Shown piece by piece: positions 14,943 to 25,599 of a DNA stretch of 31,915 bases; position 1 is the stretch's first letter; every line of letters begins with the position of its first letter. The stretch lies in contig JBOHRF010000027.1 of assembly GCA_050732575.1 (NCBI GenBank), positions 1-31,915 on the forward strand, in the 5' to 3' direction. The DNA comes from JBBDWZ01 sp050732575. GTDB taxonomy: Bacteria; Gemmatimonadota; Gemmatimonadetes; Longimicrobiales; RSA9. The notes under the pieces are model-generated. The model saw only the letters and a list, made by a program, of their open reading frames with translations. It was not told where the DNA came from and searched no databases. Made by a program: the position numbers and the translations under genes.

Positions 14943-17755
14943 GTGCTACTTCGAACTTTAGGCGGTCTCGCGATCGAGGTCCCGCCTGGTGATGGACCCG
15001 CTCCATCGCTGGGCCCGCGCCGGCTTGCGCTGCTGGCGCTGGTGGCTGCTGCAGGCGCTCGCGGCATCACGCGTGAGAAGATCCTCGGCATCCTCTGGCC
15101 GGAAACGGACGAAGAACAGGCCCGGCACACTCTTTCGCAAACGCTCTACAGCCTGCGCCGCGACACGGGTCGCGAGTGCATCACGGGCAGCACGCAATTG
15201 CGGCTCGACAGCACCATCCGCAGCGATGTTCGCGAATTCCAGGAAGCACTGGACGCCGATCGTCTGACGCACGCGGCGGAGATGTACGGCGGTCCATTCC
15301 TCGACGGTTTTTACCTGCCGGGCGCACCCGCATTCGAGGAGTGGGTCGAAGAAACGCGATCGCGTCTGCAGTTCGCGCAGCTCAAGGCGCTCGAGACGCT
15401 GGCGCGCCGTGCAGTCGAAGCAGGCGCAGCCAGGGAAGCTGCCCATTGGTGGCAGCGACTGTGCGCGATCGAGCCCTTCAGTGCACTGTACACGGCGGGC
15501 CGGATCCGGGCGCTGATTTCTGCCGGCGACCACATCGCGGCGTTGCGTGTCGGACGTGAGTACGAATCACGCATGCTGCGCGAGCTCGATTCCGCGCCCG
15601 ATCCTGTGGTTGCCGAACTGATTGCACAGTTGCGTGTGCCGCCAGCCAATGCAGTGCCTGCACCCGCGCCAACACCTGCGCTGAGTGCAGCGGAGACAAA
15701 CGCAGCGGCCGAACGGATTCCAAGCGTATTCCGCAGATTAGCATTCGCCGCAGCGCTCGCGAGCTTTGTCATCCTGGCCGTGGTCGCGTGGGGCATCCGT
15801 CGATCCAACGCCGCGGCTGCACCACCGTTTCTGGCCATTGGCTCGATCGAGTCACGCGACAGTGCTTCGCTGGCCGGTGTGCTGCGCGACATGCTGGCCA
15901 CCAACCTGGCGCGTGTGGATGGCATTCAGGTGGTGGCCACTTCGCGGCTGCTCGAGTTGATGCCGCGCCCGGCAGGTACGGCCGCTACCACGGATGCCGC
16001 ACGGCGCGCCGGCGCAAACGAGATCGTGGAAGGCGAGCTCGCGTTGACGGCCGGCGGCTGGATGCTGACGCTGCGCCGTGTTGCCCTGCGCAGTGGTGTG
16101 GTCCGGCGCGGTTACACCGTGCGCGCGGCCGACCTGTACGCGTTGACCGATAGCGCCACTGCGGCCATCGCGCACGACTTCCGAATGGATCCACCGCCCA
16201 ATGCCGTTGCCATGGTGAGAACCAGCTCGGCCACCGCGTACGCGATATTACGAAGAAGGACTGCGCGCATTGTATGGAGGGGATCCTCACTCCGCGATTC
16301 GCTTGATGAAGGCGGCGCTCGAGCACGACTCGACGTTCGCGATGGCCGCGTACTTCGGCTGGATGGCCAGCAACGTTGCAGGGCGTTACGAAGAGATGAG
16401 CCAATTGCTTCCGCTGGCGCGCAGATTGGCTGCTCGCACTACCGATCGCGAACGCCTGTTGATTCAAAGCACGCTGGCCAGAGAGGACAGGCCGGTAGCC
16501 GAGTTTCTGGCTATTGCGCGTGAACTGACTTCGCGCTTCCCCCAGGATCCGGATGGTCAGGTCGAGCTCGGCTGGGCGCTGGCCGCTCAGGGCGACTGGG
16601 CCGGTTCCGTGGCCGCACTGAATCGCGCAGTCGCCATCGATTCTGCATCTGGTGCCACAGGCGGAGCATACTGCCGCGTCTGCGGGGCGATTGGCGCGCT
16701 GGGGTACGCATACACGTGGTGGGATTCCTCCGCCGCCGCAGAGCGGTCGGCGCGACGGCTGCTGGTATTTCGACCTGCAGAAGGCGCGGGCTGGGGCGCC
16801 ATGGTGGAGGCGCTGCTGCGCCAGGGCCGGCGCGCCGATGCCGAGGCAGCAGTGGAGCGCATCGCAAAATTGAGCCTGGTCAAGGAAGTCGATTTCACAT
16901 CGGTACTGGATCGGGACCTCATCCGCAGCGGCCGATCCGATGAGCTGGCAATCCGACTGCTGTCCGAGCTGCGCGATGCAGCACCACACGACCGCGGTCA
17001 TGGACCGTGGCTGCTGGCGTTCGCGCTGCGCAACCAGGGCCGTTTGCGCGCCGCGCACGATCTTGCCAGCGCAGGCACACTGCCGGAGAACACTGGACAA
17101 CTCACCGGACACAACGACGGCGTTACCCGCGCCATCGTGGCACTCGAACGCAACCAGCCGCGCGAAGCCGCGCGCCAATTCCTCGCCCTGGCTGATGACT
17201 ACCGGACCAGACCAATGGGCATCGGCGCCCGCTCGCGCGGCCTGAGCTGGCAACTCACCCTGGCCGGAACAGCACTGGCCGCCGCCGACGACTCGGCGGC
17301 GCTGCGGCCGCTGGCCGACAGCGTCGAGCGCATTGGCGCCAGCAGCAGCTTCGGCCGCGACCACAACCTGCACTTCTTCCTGCGTCGGCCTGCTTCTGCA
17401 GCTGCAAAACCGCCACGCGGACGCCGTGGATGCATTCCGCCGCTCCATCTTCTCCACGACCGATGGCTATACGCGCATCAATCTCGAACTCTCACGGAGC
17501 CTGAATTTCCTGGGTCGTCACACAGAAGCGATCCCGATCCTGCAGGCTGCACTGCGCGGAGGCGTGGACGGCAGCAACACGTACGTCACGCACACCGAGC
17601 TGCACGAGGCGCTGGCGCAAACATTCGATGCCGCGGGCCAACGCGACAGCGCAGCTGTGCACTACACTGCAGTGGAAAAGGCCTGGCGGCGCGCCGATAC
17701 CGAATTTGCCGAGCGTTACAATCGCGCCAAATCGCCCACAACTCCCGTCAGATAG
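14943..17755 (+). pseudogene. membrane-anchored BTAD/SARP-type regulator with TPR region, two frameshifts
   Basis: Reassembled, this is a protein of about 936 aa. Residues 1-95 form a winged-helix DNA-binding domain (RTLGGLAIEV, GITREKILGILWPE, ARHTLSQTLYSLRR). About 95-235 is the bacterial transcriptional activation domain (FLDGFYLPGAPAFEEWVEE, AAHWWQRLCAIEPFS). One membrane helix lies at about 262-284 (LAFAAALASFVILAVVAWG). An extracytoplasmic TolB-like domain and a long TPR-type helical region follow. Start is GTG 14943, after an in-frame stop at 14928. The frame shifts near 16245 (one extra base: AYA then YYEEGLRALYGGD) and near 17385 (FFLR then GLLLQLQNRHADAVDAF). Such regulators probably sense a signal outside and bind DNA inside. 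The downstream exported proteins are possible targets. Confidence 0.85.
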
Positions 17756-17811
17756 TCACAATTGATTCGTTTTGACGCTGCTTGATCGGAGCGTGACGCG
17801 CTACGTGTAGC

Positions 17812-17838
17812 CTTTCGCGGTCCTCAACCGCGAAGGAG
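17812..17838 (+). promoter_or_regulatory. stem-loop masking a Shine-Dalgarno sequence
   Basis: CTTTCGCGGT (17812-17821) pairs over 10 positions, one of them G-U, with ACCGCGAAGG (17827-17836) around a 5-base loop. The 3' arm contains most of GAAGGAG (17832-17838), the ribosome binding site for the ATG at 17846. If it forms in the mRNA it would reduce translation of the following gene, so it could act as a riboregulator or thermosensor, or simply be structured leader sequence. Confidence 0.5.
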
Positions 17839-17845
17839 TTCAAAC

Positions 17846-18684
17846 ATGAGAACGTGCGTTGTCCTGGCCGCCCTGGTCGTTGCCGGCTCGCAGGCCGAGG
17901 CCAGTGCCCAGAATCCCCCCGCCGATCCCTGGACGAAAGTGCCTACCACACCTCCTGCTTCGCCAACGATGACTTCATTGAGAGGCTCGACGCCGCCTAC
18001 GCGCAACTCAATGACGACCTGACCCGGCAAAACAGGATCAACGCCGACCTCAAGTCCAAGTTCCACGCCATGGATGGGATGGAGAAGGCGCAGCGCATGC
18101 AGGCCTTCATGATGAAGAATCCGCAGGAGGCCATGAAGATCATGCAGGCGCAGCAGGCGGCGGGCGCAACCACAGTGGCGAACATCGAATCCGCAGACGC
18201 AGCCATGAAACGAATGGCGGCGCAGCTGGTCGCCGATAAGGCGAGTTACAAGACCGCGGTCGACAATGCAGTGAAGCCGATACGGGTCAGGGTGAAGCAG
18301 CTGATCGATACCAAAACGGTACTCATAGGCCACGCGGCAGTCCCGGAGTTTACTGCGGCCGCCGATCACGCGCAGTACGTGGCACTGATGAACGAGGATA
18401 ACGCCGAGCACCAGAGGGCGTGTGTCCCGTACTTCGGTGCCAACGGCAAATTCGTCAAGTGGCTGAACACCTACAGGACCGAGGTCTCCGAAAAGTTTGC
18501 TGGCAACGAAGAATCCGAAGACGCCGCGATCGCCTTGCAACTGGCGATCATGGAAACATCGGCAGGCGGCTATCGGTCCACTGGAAAACTGCAGGCCGTA
18601 CGCGACTACATCATGGTGGTCAGGGGGGTGTACAGCGTCCGGCAATACAAAGTCGTTCCCTCGATCACTATGGTAAAGAAATAG
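17846..18684 (+). pseudogene. exported alpha-helical protein of unknown function, one frameshift
   Basis: ATG 17846 with GAAGGAG upstream gives a signal peptide (RTCVVLAALVVAGSQAEASA, then QNPPADPWTKVP). The frame shifts near 17940-17955 into SCFANDDFIERLDAAYAQLN and stays open to 18684, about 279 aa in total. The mature part is mostly helical and charged, with DFIERLDAAYAQLNDDLTRQ, KAQRMQAFMMKNPQEAMKIM and ADAAMKRMAAQLVADKASYK. The C-terminal part is mixed. I do not recognise the family. It is the first of three exported-protein genes following the BTAD regulator. Confidence 0.65.
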
Positions 18685-18692
18685 GCGCCAGC

Positions 18693-19896
18693 GTGGGTCG
18701 GCGGTTTGGTGTGGCTGCGGCAGCTGCGTTGTACCTGGCGCTTGTTGTCCCGGCCTCAGCGCATCAACAGGCCCCGGCTGCTGGCCGGAGTGGCTGGCTG
18801 CCGCGACACACTAAAATCGGCGGGAAGCTGACCAACGCGGAGCGCGCCGCGGCTGTGGCCCGACTCGAGCAGATCGAGCGCATCCTGCTGCAGATCCCGG
18901 AGCTGGCGCGGCCGCAGGGCTTCGAGATCATGTCCAACTTCGAAGGCGGCGCGGCGTCAGCCGGGTCCTAACGGAATCAAGCAGCCGGGTCACGTCGTCG
19001 AGTACATATTGCGTTTGTTTTTCGTTGCACCCAGCAAAGCAGTGGCCGGCGAGGGTTGCTCGTGCATTACCATCGCGGTGAATCACTCCGCCGGCGTAGG
19101 CGGGTCCACCTTTCAGGATGCGCAGGGACGTGAGTTCTTCGTAGAGGCGCCGCGCGGCACGCCGCTGCCACTGGCTACACACATGTACAACGGCCTCTCG
19201 GAAAAACGGGAGCGCAGCTCTGTGACAGTGTTGCTGACGGGTGGTGCGTCGCCCTGGAAGACTGTGACCCGCCAGGCGTTTTACGATGCGGTGATCTTCG
19301 ATACGGAAAACAAGGACGGCGGAACACTCGCAGACTTTCGCAAATCACTCGCCAGAACTCCCTACCAGGACTGGATGGATCGCGCCGTCGAACGCAAACA
19401 GCAGCGCGAGCAGACACTCCGTACGGCTGCGCGCTACCAGACTGCCGCCGAAGTGGAAATAATGCGCCGAACCATCGAGGCCACTGAAAGCCAGGTCACG
19501 GAGAATCTGCGGGCATCGGAAGCCAGGGATCGTGATGCCAATCGGAAAGCGCTGGCATTGTCCTACGCCCGCACCGAATCGATGCGTGCAGAAGTCGACG
19601 CCATGACACCTGCCGAGCGGAAGATGCCGGCGCTGATCGACCTGTCATTGACGGAGGGACCTATGGCGACCAGCTGGCGATTGACCAATGTCGATTCGCC
19701 GAAAGCCTGGCGCGTGCTGACACCGGACTACGACTTCCTGCGCGCGCGCAGGTCGCCCGTCGAAGTGCGCAGCATCATGGTCAGCATCACCGCCACTGGC
19801 ACCGGGCTGCAACCAGCAGTGCACAATGCCCTGCTGCAAACCTTCAAGCGAATCGATTGGGCCGCGCTCAACAAACTGCTCGACGCGCCTCGCTAA
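18693..19896 (+). pseudogene. exported protein of unknown function, one frameshift
   Basis: Starts at GTG 18693, 8 bp after the previous stop, with a signal peptide (VAAAAALYLALVVPASAHQ). The first frame runs through RLEQIERILLQIPELARPQG and FEIMSNFEGGA. A shift near 18950 moves to RRQPGPNGIKQPGHVVEYIL and onward to 19896, about 400 aa overall. The C-terminal half has long helical stretches (VERKQQREQTLRTAARYQTA, EIMRRTIEATESQVTENLRA). No family, catalytic motif or membrane anchor is evident. The tight spacing suggests co-transcription with the genes on both sides. Confidence 0.65.
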
Positions 19897-19905
19897 CGGA
19901 CAACC

Positions 19906-22090
19906 ATGACGAAACTGATCGCAGTGCTCGCGCTTGCACTCACCACCTGGCTGGGCCTTCCGCTTCCAGACGGAAGATGCGCAGCAACAGGAACAGGCAA
20001 CCTCCCAGCACACGTTGATCAATCGCGCGCTGTCAGCCGGCCAGATCGATACGGAGACGGCGCACAGGTATCGCGTGTTCGCTGCCTTTGGCGACCGGCG
20101 TTTGCCACCGCGCTTCCGGGGTGACAATGCCGGCATCACTGAGCTCCCGCGTTCCGTCCTGGACGTCGACCGATTGCTGCCCACGTTGTCGGCACAAACG
20201 CAGGCGGAGCTCGGGCCGTTCTTTCTGCCACCCGGTGATCCGGCCAGCTGGGTCAACCTGAGCACAGCGGCGAATGAAGCGCAGCCTGGTGCACCCGGGA
20301 ACGACGACGACGCTGCCGCGCACGGCCCGAACGCAGAAGCACTCTCACTCGGAACAGCGGTTCAGTGGGACACGTTCAGCGCGGTGGGCGGCAAGGTGAA
20401 GATCTGGGCGCAGACGCGCCGTCCCGGCGATGTCGCGAAGGCGCAGGTTCTGGCTGCAGATGACCGCGAAGATCTGGCCCCGGCTGGTTGGCCTGTTCTG
20501 GGAGCCGCTCTCCGATATCAACTTCCCGAAAAACAGCGGTGGACCTGCGCTCGATGTCTTTCTGGTGCGTCCGGGCTTCACTGACCAGGACGCGGCCTAC
20601 AACCGCGCCACCTACGGCAGCACGGATGCGTGGAACGGCATCGCGATGTACGCGGATCCCCAGAAATGCCAGGAAGCCGCGTTCTATATCCTGCTCGACA
20701 GCAAATATCCGTTGGGCAGTGAAACCTCGCCGGGCATGCTTCAGAATCTGGCGCACGAGCTGGCGCACACCATCACGGGACGGAAACCGCTGCTCATGGA
20801 TTGCCGGGAGTACGCCTGGGCCAACGAGGCAACAGCGAAATGGGCCGAACACTTCGTGTATCCAAAGGCGCAGCCCGAGCATTTCGTTGCGTCTGGGTTC
20901 ATGAGCAATGTCCACCTGCCGCTCGCCGAAGACCCAGGCACGGGTGAAGCTTACGGTTGCGAAGGGTACGTGTTCCCGTTCTACCTCGAACTCAACGGAC
21001 GTTCGCGGGCCATCCCCACCATGTGGGAGCGGTTCGGCACACACGATCTGTTGAACGGAATCGACGCCGCACTCAAAGGCGCGGGACCCGACTTGCGGAC
21101 GACATTTCCGTTGTTCACCCTGCATAACCTCAACCAGGGATCAGACGATCAATACTTGAAGCGCGACGCGCTTCACTCAACCGCAGAGATCGCGCACAAG
21201 CATGAGATTTCCCTGACCGCATCCAACGAAACGTCCGTGAGATCACAATTCCGCTGGGCATCCCATACCTGGCCTCGAAGTACGCGCACTTCAAGTTCGA
21301 TGAGTCGGTCAGAACCATCACCTTCGACAATCCGCTGACCCCGCTGCAGCATGCCAGCGTGTGGATCGTGCCCAAAAACTTGACCAGCTGGGAGGCCCCC
21401 ATTGACCTGTCGAGGGTGCCGGCCAAGACCTGGTGCCGCGATGAACCCTGCGGCGATGTCGAGGAGCTATTCATCGTATTCACCAACAACGAGTGGAAAA
21501 ACAAGAATCGCACCGTGGATTCCCGGCCCGATCTTCCCAAAGTGACCGCGCATCGCGTGGGCTGCAGGGGCTGGGTCGGCACGAGTGAGTCCGTGACTAC
21601 CATCACCAGCAAGAGCCCCAACCAGAAGATCGTGGAGACGATCAGCACCAACATCCAGTTCAACGCCAACAGAGCGCTCAACACGCCCGGCCAGCCCAGG
21701 GAATACTGGAAGGCGGTCACTGGCACCATCCGCTGGCAAGTGCAGGTGACCGGCGAGTGCTCGGGTGTTGCGGAAGGTGAGCTGGGCATCCCGGACATCC
21801 CCGATGAACCGGCCGCCACACTGCGCATCTGGGAGGAAGGCGGGAAGCTGCGACACATGGGAACCAACGGTCCATGGCCAGGGAACATCCCGGTCTACAA
21901 GGTCACCTGCCGCGACGGACAATCAGGCGAGTTGGTCCTGAACTCCGGTCTGGGCTGGTTTGTCACCGACGGCGACAAGGATGAAGTGGATCCGGATGGC
22001 AAGTCATTCACCGGCGATTTCCTGGGCGGGTTTCCGCCCGACATCGTGGTGCATCACACCTACCGGTTCCGCTGCGCGTTCGGCTGCTGA
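19906..22090 (+). pseudogene. secreted zinc metallopeptidase (gluzincin-like), three frameshifts
   Basis: Starts 9 bp after the previous gene with a signal peptide (TKLIAVLALALTTWLGLP). The frame changes near 19960, near 20470 and near 21235, giving about 728 residues in all. The middle contains LAHELAHTITGR followed 20-30 residues later by WANEATAKWAEHFVYP. The HExxH plus downstream NExxxxW arrangement is that of gluzincins, where the Glu is the third zinc ligand. After about residue 450 come beta-rich C-terminal domains (VWIVPKNLTSW, GTIRWQVQVTGECSGV, HHTYRFRCAFGC). I cannot name a MEROPS family. All catalytic motifs survive; only the frame is broken. Confidence 0.7.
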
Positions 22091-22114
22091 GCGGTCACGC
22101 ATGGTTGGGCGGCA

Positions 22115-22500
22115 TCACAGCTTCTGGGCAGACTGGTAGTTCATGGCCGGATCCCTGAGTGTGTCAGCGCGCGCCGATTCAGCCACCCAGTTCTCCGAGA
22201 CAATACGACGGCGGTTCCAGCTGCCGCTGTTGAGATACTGCAGACCAAGTCGCGCCAGATCGCGCGGCCGGGCATTAAAACCACTCTCCATCTTCTCAAA
22301 GGCGTGCTGTTTCGAGTCCAGACTCCAGGAAGCAACTCCCTCCATGCCCATGGGCTGCCAGACATGCGCCGACAAGAATTCGCTCAGGCTCATCTTCGTG
22401 GCTCGCTCCAGCACGAGTCCAAGTACAATCGGATTGTAGGGATTGTAGAGGAATTTCGTGCCCGGTTCCGTTTCGATCTGCACCTCGATGGATTCGTTGG
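22115..22500 (-). pseudogene. serine hydrolase (class C beta-lactamase-like), internal fragment
   Basis: About 128 codons from the middle of a penicillin-binding-protein-like serine hydrolase: EPGTKFLYNPYNPIVLGLVL (the region of the YxN motif), LSEFLSAHVWQPMGM, ARPRDLARLGLQYLNSG, IVSENWVAESARAD and RDPAMNYQ, then a stop. The N-terminal SxxK domain and the C-terminal HxG segment are missing. It faces the metallopeptidase gene end to end. Between 22501 and 22633 nothing else is recognisable. Confidence 0.7.
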
Positions 22501-22633
22501 TGCCCAGGTCGGATTTACAAAAGATGCAATGACGATACATGGCGACGGCGCTGCGCGTTGCTGCCCGATAAACCTGACATTAGTAACCCTCTTGTTGCGA
22601 GTCGCTGTATGTGGCGGCAGTCGTCTGTCGAAT

Positions 22634-24658
22634 TTATTTGCGCGTGACTTCAGCCACCCAGATGTCGCTCTGCCGATCATCGATAGTAAAGAAGAGCCGG
22701 CCCGCACCAGCTGCGAAGTCGGGCCGAATCGATGGTTGCGCAAGATCATTGAATGTCACAAGCAGCCGCGGACGGCCACCCGTTACCGGTACAGACCAGA
22801 GCGCCGCACGTCCCTGCACATCGTGACTCTTGAAGAAGAGCGTGCGGCTATCTTCCGACACCACGACTTTTACCGCGCGCGGATCCGCCGAGTCCGCGGT
22901 TGGCGCATAGACGGTGCGAGCCCCTCCCGAATCGTGCGGTATCACTTCGACCGCTCCATTACGTGAGTAGGCCAGAAAGCGACCATCAGGTGACCAGTTG
23001 ACCGGGTTCGTACCGTCACGCCGAGCACATGGCCGGCTCCACTCGCCCGATTCCGCGCGACGGGTCACAAACACGCCGCGCGTTACACCGCGCTCAACCA
23101 GTTGATCAAAGAAGACGAGCGCACGTCCATCGGGCGACCAGGCCGGATACTTTCCTGCGATGGTGTGTTGGTCACTTCCTGCAGCGCACTACCGTCGAGC
23201 GGTTTCAAGAAGATATCGCGTGAGCCGGATCGCCAGGAATGATTGACGACCTGCCGGCCGTCCGGTGAGGCGTCAGGCGCGAAGTCATCGGCCGGGTCCG
23301 TGGTGAGCTGCTCGGACGTGCCGCCGTCAACCGGAATACGGAAGATATCGGCATTGCCGTGAAGATTGGAATCGTATAACAGCCACTTGCCGTCCCATGA
23401 CACTTGCATCGATTCCACGCTTTGATTGCCGCTGGTGAGCGCACGGGCAGCGGATATGTCCACGGGCCCGTCTGCTGGAATGGGCAGCGACCATATGTTG
23501 GCGCGCGGGGTGTATGTCCCATACACGAGGCGCGTGCCATCGGCAGACAAACCGATGGACTGCGCACCCAATCCGGTCGTGACGCGTTGTGGCTTTCCAC
23601 GCACGCGTCCGGCTGCCGAGATCTCGACCGCGTAGATGTCACGCGGACCCTGCCGATTGGAGACGAAGTACAGGCGTTTCCATCGGACGACCAGACCGGG
23701 CTCTGGTGCAAGTGATTCTCCACCCTCGAGCTTCACGATGGAGACCCTACCGCGTTAGCGACCATGATGCGGTTTCCATCCGAAGACCAGGTGGCGCCGG
23801 TAATGCCAAAGCTGAGGTCGCTCGAGGAACTGACGTCCTCCGAGACGGCTGCGACCTGGCGCGCCGCACCGCCCAGAGCGGACGCGACAAAGACGCCCGA
23901 CGGAGACAGGTACAGGATCTGGTTTCCAGCGGGCGACCAGCGCGGCTGAAATTCGACGGCGCTACTCGATTCAGAGAGTGGTATTGTGCGACCGCCCGCG
24001 ATGGGCCGGATGTAAACGCGCATACTCACGCCTCGCCCGCGGCGTATGCGACAAACTTCCCGTCCGGCGAGATGGCTGGATTGATTTCGAGCCCGTCTTC
24101 CGCCGTGAGTTGGCTGGCATGGCCAATTACAAGTGGTGGCCTTGCACCGACTGCGCGCATGCCCAGCCGTACTGCGAACGCAGCAGCGAGCACGCTGATA
24201 ATCAGCCCGGCCAGCAACAGCGGTCGATGCGTTTTCCCCGACGCACCGCCGGCAAACGCGCCGCAGTTGGCTGCATGCCGCCACTGGGAGTGGCCAGCGG
24301 CTCGAGCTGCGTCAGCAATTCCTCGCCGCTCTGCCAGCGATCAGCAGGCCGCTTGGCCAGACACTTCATCACGATCGCTCGAGCGCGGGAGACACGCCAA
24401 CATCACATTGTCGGGTTTGACGTCGCGATGCACGACGTTGTGGGCATGCGCATACGCCAGCGCATCCCAATCGCGCAGAAAGCGCGAGGCGCCGACCGAT
24501 GCTGCGATGTCTTCACGCAGAACCTTGATCGCCACCTTCCGGTGGTGCTTCAGGTCCTCGGCCAGATAGACCGTGGCCATCCCACCTGCGCCAAGCTCAC
24601 GCTCGATGCGGTAACGATCGGCCAGCGCAGCGGTCAGACGGTCAATAGAAGTGGGCAT
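22634..24658 (-). pseudogene. Ser/Thr protein kinase fused to TolB-like propeller, deleted and frameshifted
   Basis: Read across several frames. The kinase N-lobe (DRYRIERELGAGGMATVYLA, HHRKVAIKVLREDIAA, SRFLRD) is followed directly by DALAYAHAHNVVHRDVKPDN and VML, then by GVSPALER and MKCLAKRPADRWQSGEELLT. So alpha-C to alpha-E and the whole DFG-to-APE activation segment are absent. One membrane helix follows (LLAGLIISVLAAAFAVRLG), then a WD40/TolB propeller (INPAISPDGKFVAYAAG, ATWSSDGNRIMVANAV, MQVSWDGKWLLYDSNLHG, APDASPDGRQVVNHSW, VNWSPDGRFLAYSRNGAVEV) to the stop at 22634. Frame breaks fall near 24370, 24220, 24030, 23735 and 23165. The architecture is common in Gemmatimonadota/Acidobacteriota. 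The deletions remove the activation loop, so no kinase activity is expected. Confidence 0.85.
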
Positions 24659-24800
24659 CGTCGTAGAGAGGATCCCGCCAGAAACACGAACTTATTCATT
24701 CAGTCAGATTCCCGCCAAGCACATGGACGAGCCATTGGAATGCACGCGAGAATCGCAGCGAAGGCAGGGTCAGCCGACCCAAACACAACCGTACATCCGT

Positions 24801-25256
24801 TCAGGCCTCGCCGAGTGCCTCCAGGTCTGCCAGGTCCTTCCGTCGACCGCTCGCGCGCTTGTTGCGAATCAGGGAGGAGCGACCAAGAAAAGGTAAGCGG
24901 AGTTCGTCAAAGGTCTCTTCCAGGCGATCAGCCCACGCTTCCGAAAACGTGACAGCGGTTATGCCTGTCAAGATGTCGATACGCCGCGGCGGCAACCCGA
25001 TCTGGACCACGACATCCGGGCGCGTGAAGTCAGACCGGCCAATCTCCAGGGTATGGAGCGGCGCACCGAACGTAGCCAATGCGCGCCACACGGCGTCGGC
25101 GTTCGTTTCCGTGGGCTCCACCCACACGTCAAGATCACCCGTCGCCCGTGGCACACCGTGCACAGCCAACGCGTGAGCGCCGACAATAAGGAATCGAACG
25201 TGGTGAGTCAGAAAAGCGGACAGCAAGTCGCGAAAGTCCGGATCCCACAAGCTCAC
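24801..25256 (-). CDS. nucleotidyltransferase, DUF6036/AbiEii-like
   Basis: A 151-aa protein of the nucleotidyltransferase superfamily. It has RFLIVGAHALAVHG (residues 21-34), then RATGDLDVWVEP with Asp41 and Asp43 as the catalytic pair, and a possible third acidic residue in RRIDILTGI. The C-terminal part has LPFLGRSSLIRNKRASGRRK and DLADLEAL, also typical of the DUF6036/AbiEii group. Start is the GTG at 25256, which overlaps the TGA of the upstream 72-aa gene (GTGA). A longer in-frame reading would run through the partner gene and lacks conserved sequence. Relatives act as toxins of MNT/AbiE-type pairs or have no known role. It is intact although flanked by decayed genes. Confidence 0.85.
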   Translation of the reverse strand: MSLWDPDFRDLLSAFLTHHVRFLIVGAHALAVHGVPRATGDLDVWVEPTETNADAVWRALATFGAPLHTLEIGRSDFTRPDVVVQIGLPPRRIDILTGITAVTFSEAWADRLEETFDELRLPFLGRSSLIRNKRASGRRKDLADLEALGEA

Positions 25257-25471
25257 GCTGGCCGTTGCGCGGTCAGGGCCGTGACGACGATGGGCAGGTC
25301 GGCGCGCGAGTACGAAGGCATGGGCCGCTGTGTTAGAGCCCACGCCTCACGGGAGAGCTGCGTAACCAGCGCAATCCGCGCGGCGATAGTCGGCGGGCAC
25401 GGAGGCTCACCGGCTTCACGGCTGGCCAGTGGTACCACGCGAGCCGTCACATCCTGGGGGTCTCGTCTCAT
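25253..25471 (-). CDS. small partner protein of the nucleotidyltransferase (putative antitoxin)
   Basis: A 72-aa hydrophilic protein: PPTIAARIALVTQLSREAWA followed by LTQRPMPSYSRADLPIVVTA. The pattern 'ARIALVxxLSREAWALT...YSRAxxP' is, from memory, found in short ORFs directly before DUF6036-type nucleotidyltransferases in other GC-rich genomes. It ends with the overlapping GTGA that starts the nucleotidyltransferase gene, so expression is coupled. Order (small gene first) and size fit an antitoxin, but this is inference. Start is ATG 25471; no strong ribosome binding site is visible. Confidence 0.65.
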   Translation of the reverse strand: MRRDPQDVTARVVPLASREAGEPPCPPTIAARIALVTQLSREAWALTQRPMPSYSRADLPIVVTALTAQRPA

Positions 25472-25599
25472 GTTCTAAAGATAACAGCCCTACGGGCGCG
25501 TGGCGCAGTTCATTGGCCAGTCCGAACCTGACAAATCCGCTCATTTTAGAGGGCGTGCACGTTTCTGACCGGATCGCTAATTGGTTCTCACGGGCGCGC

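Noticed and set aside
15985..17457. 490-codon open frame on the minus strand opposite the BTAD regulator gene
   Set aside because: Low-complexity, Gln/Arg/Cys-rich antisense translation. The plus strand shows clear TPR and BTAD sequence over the same bases.
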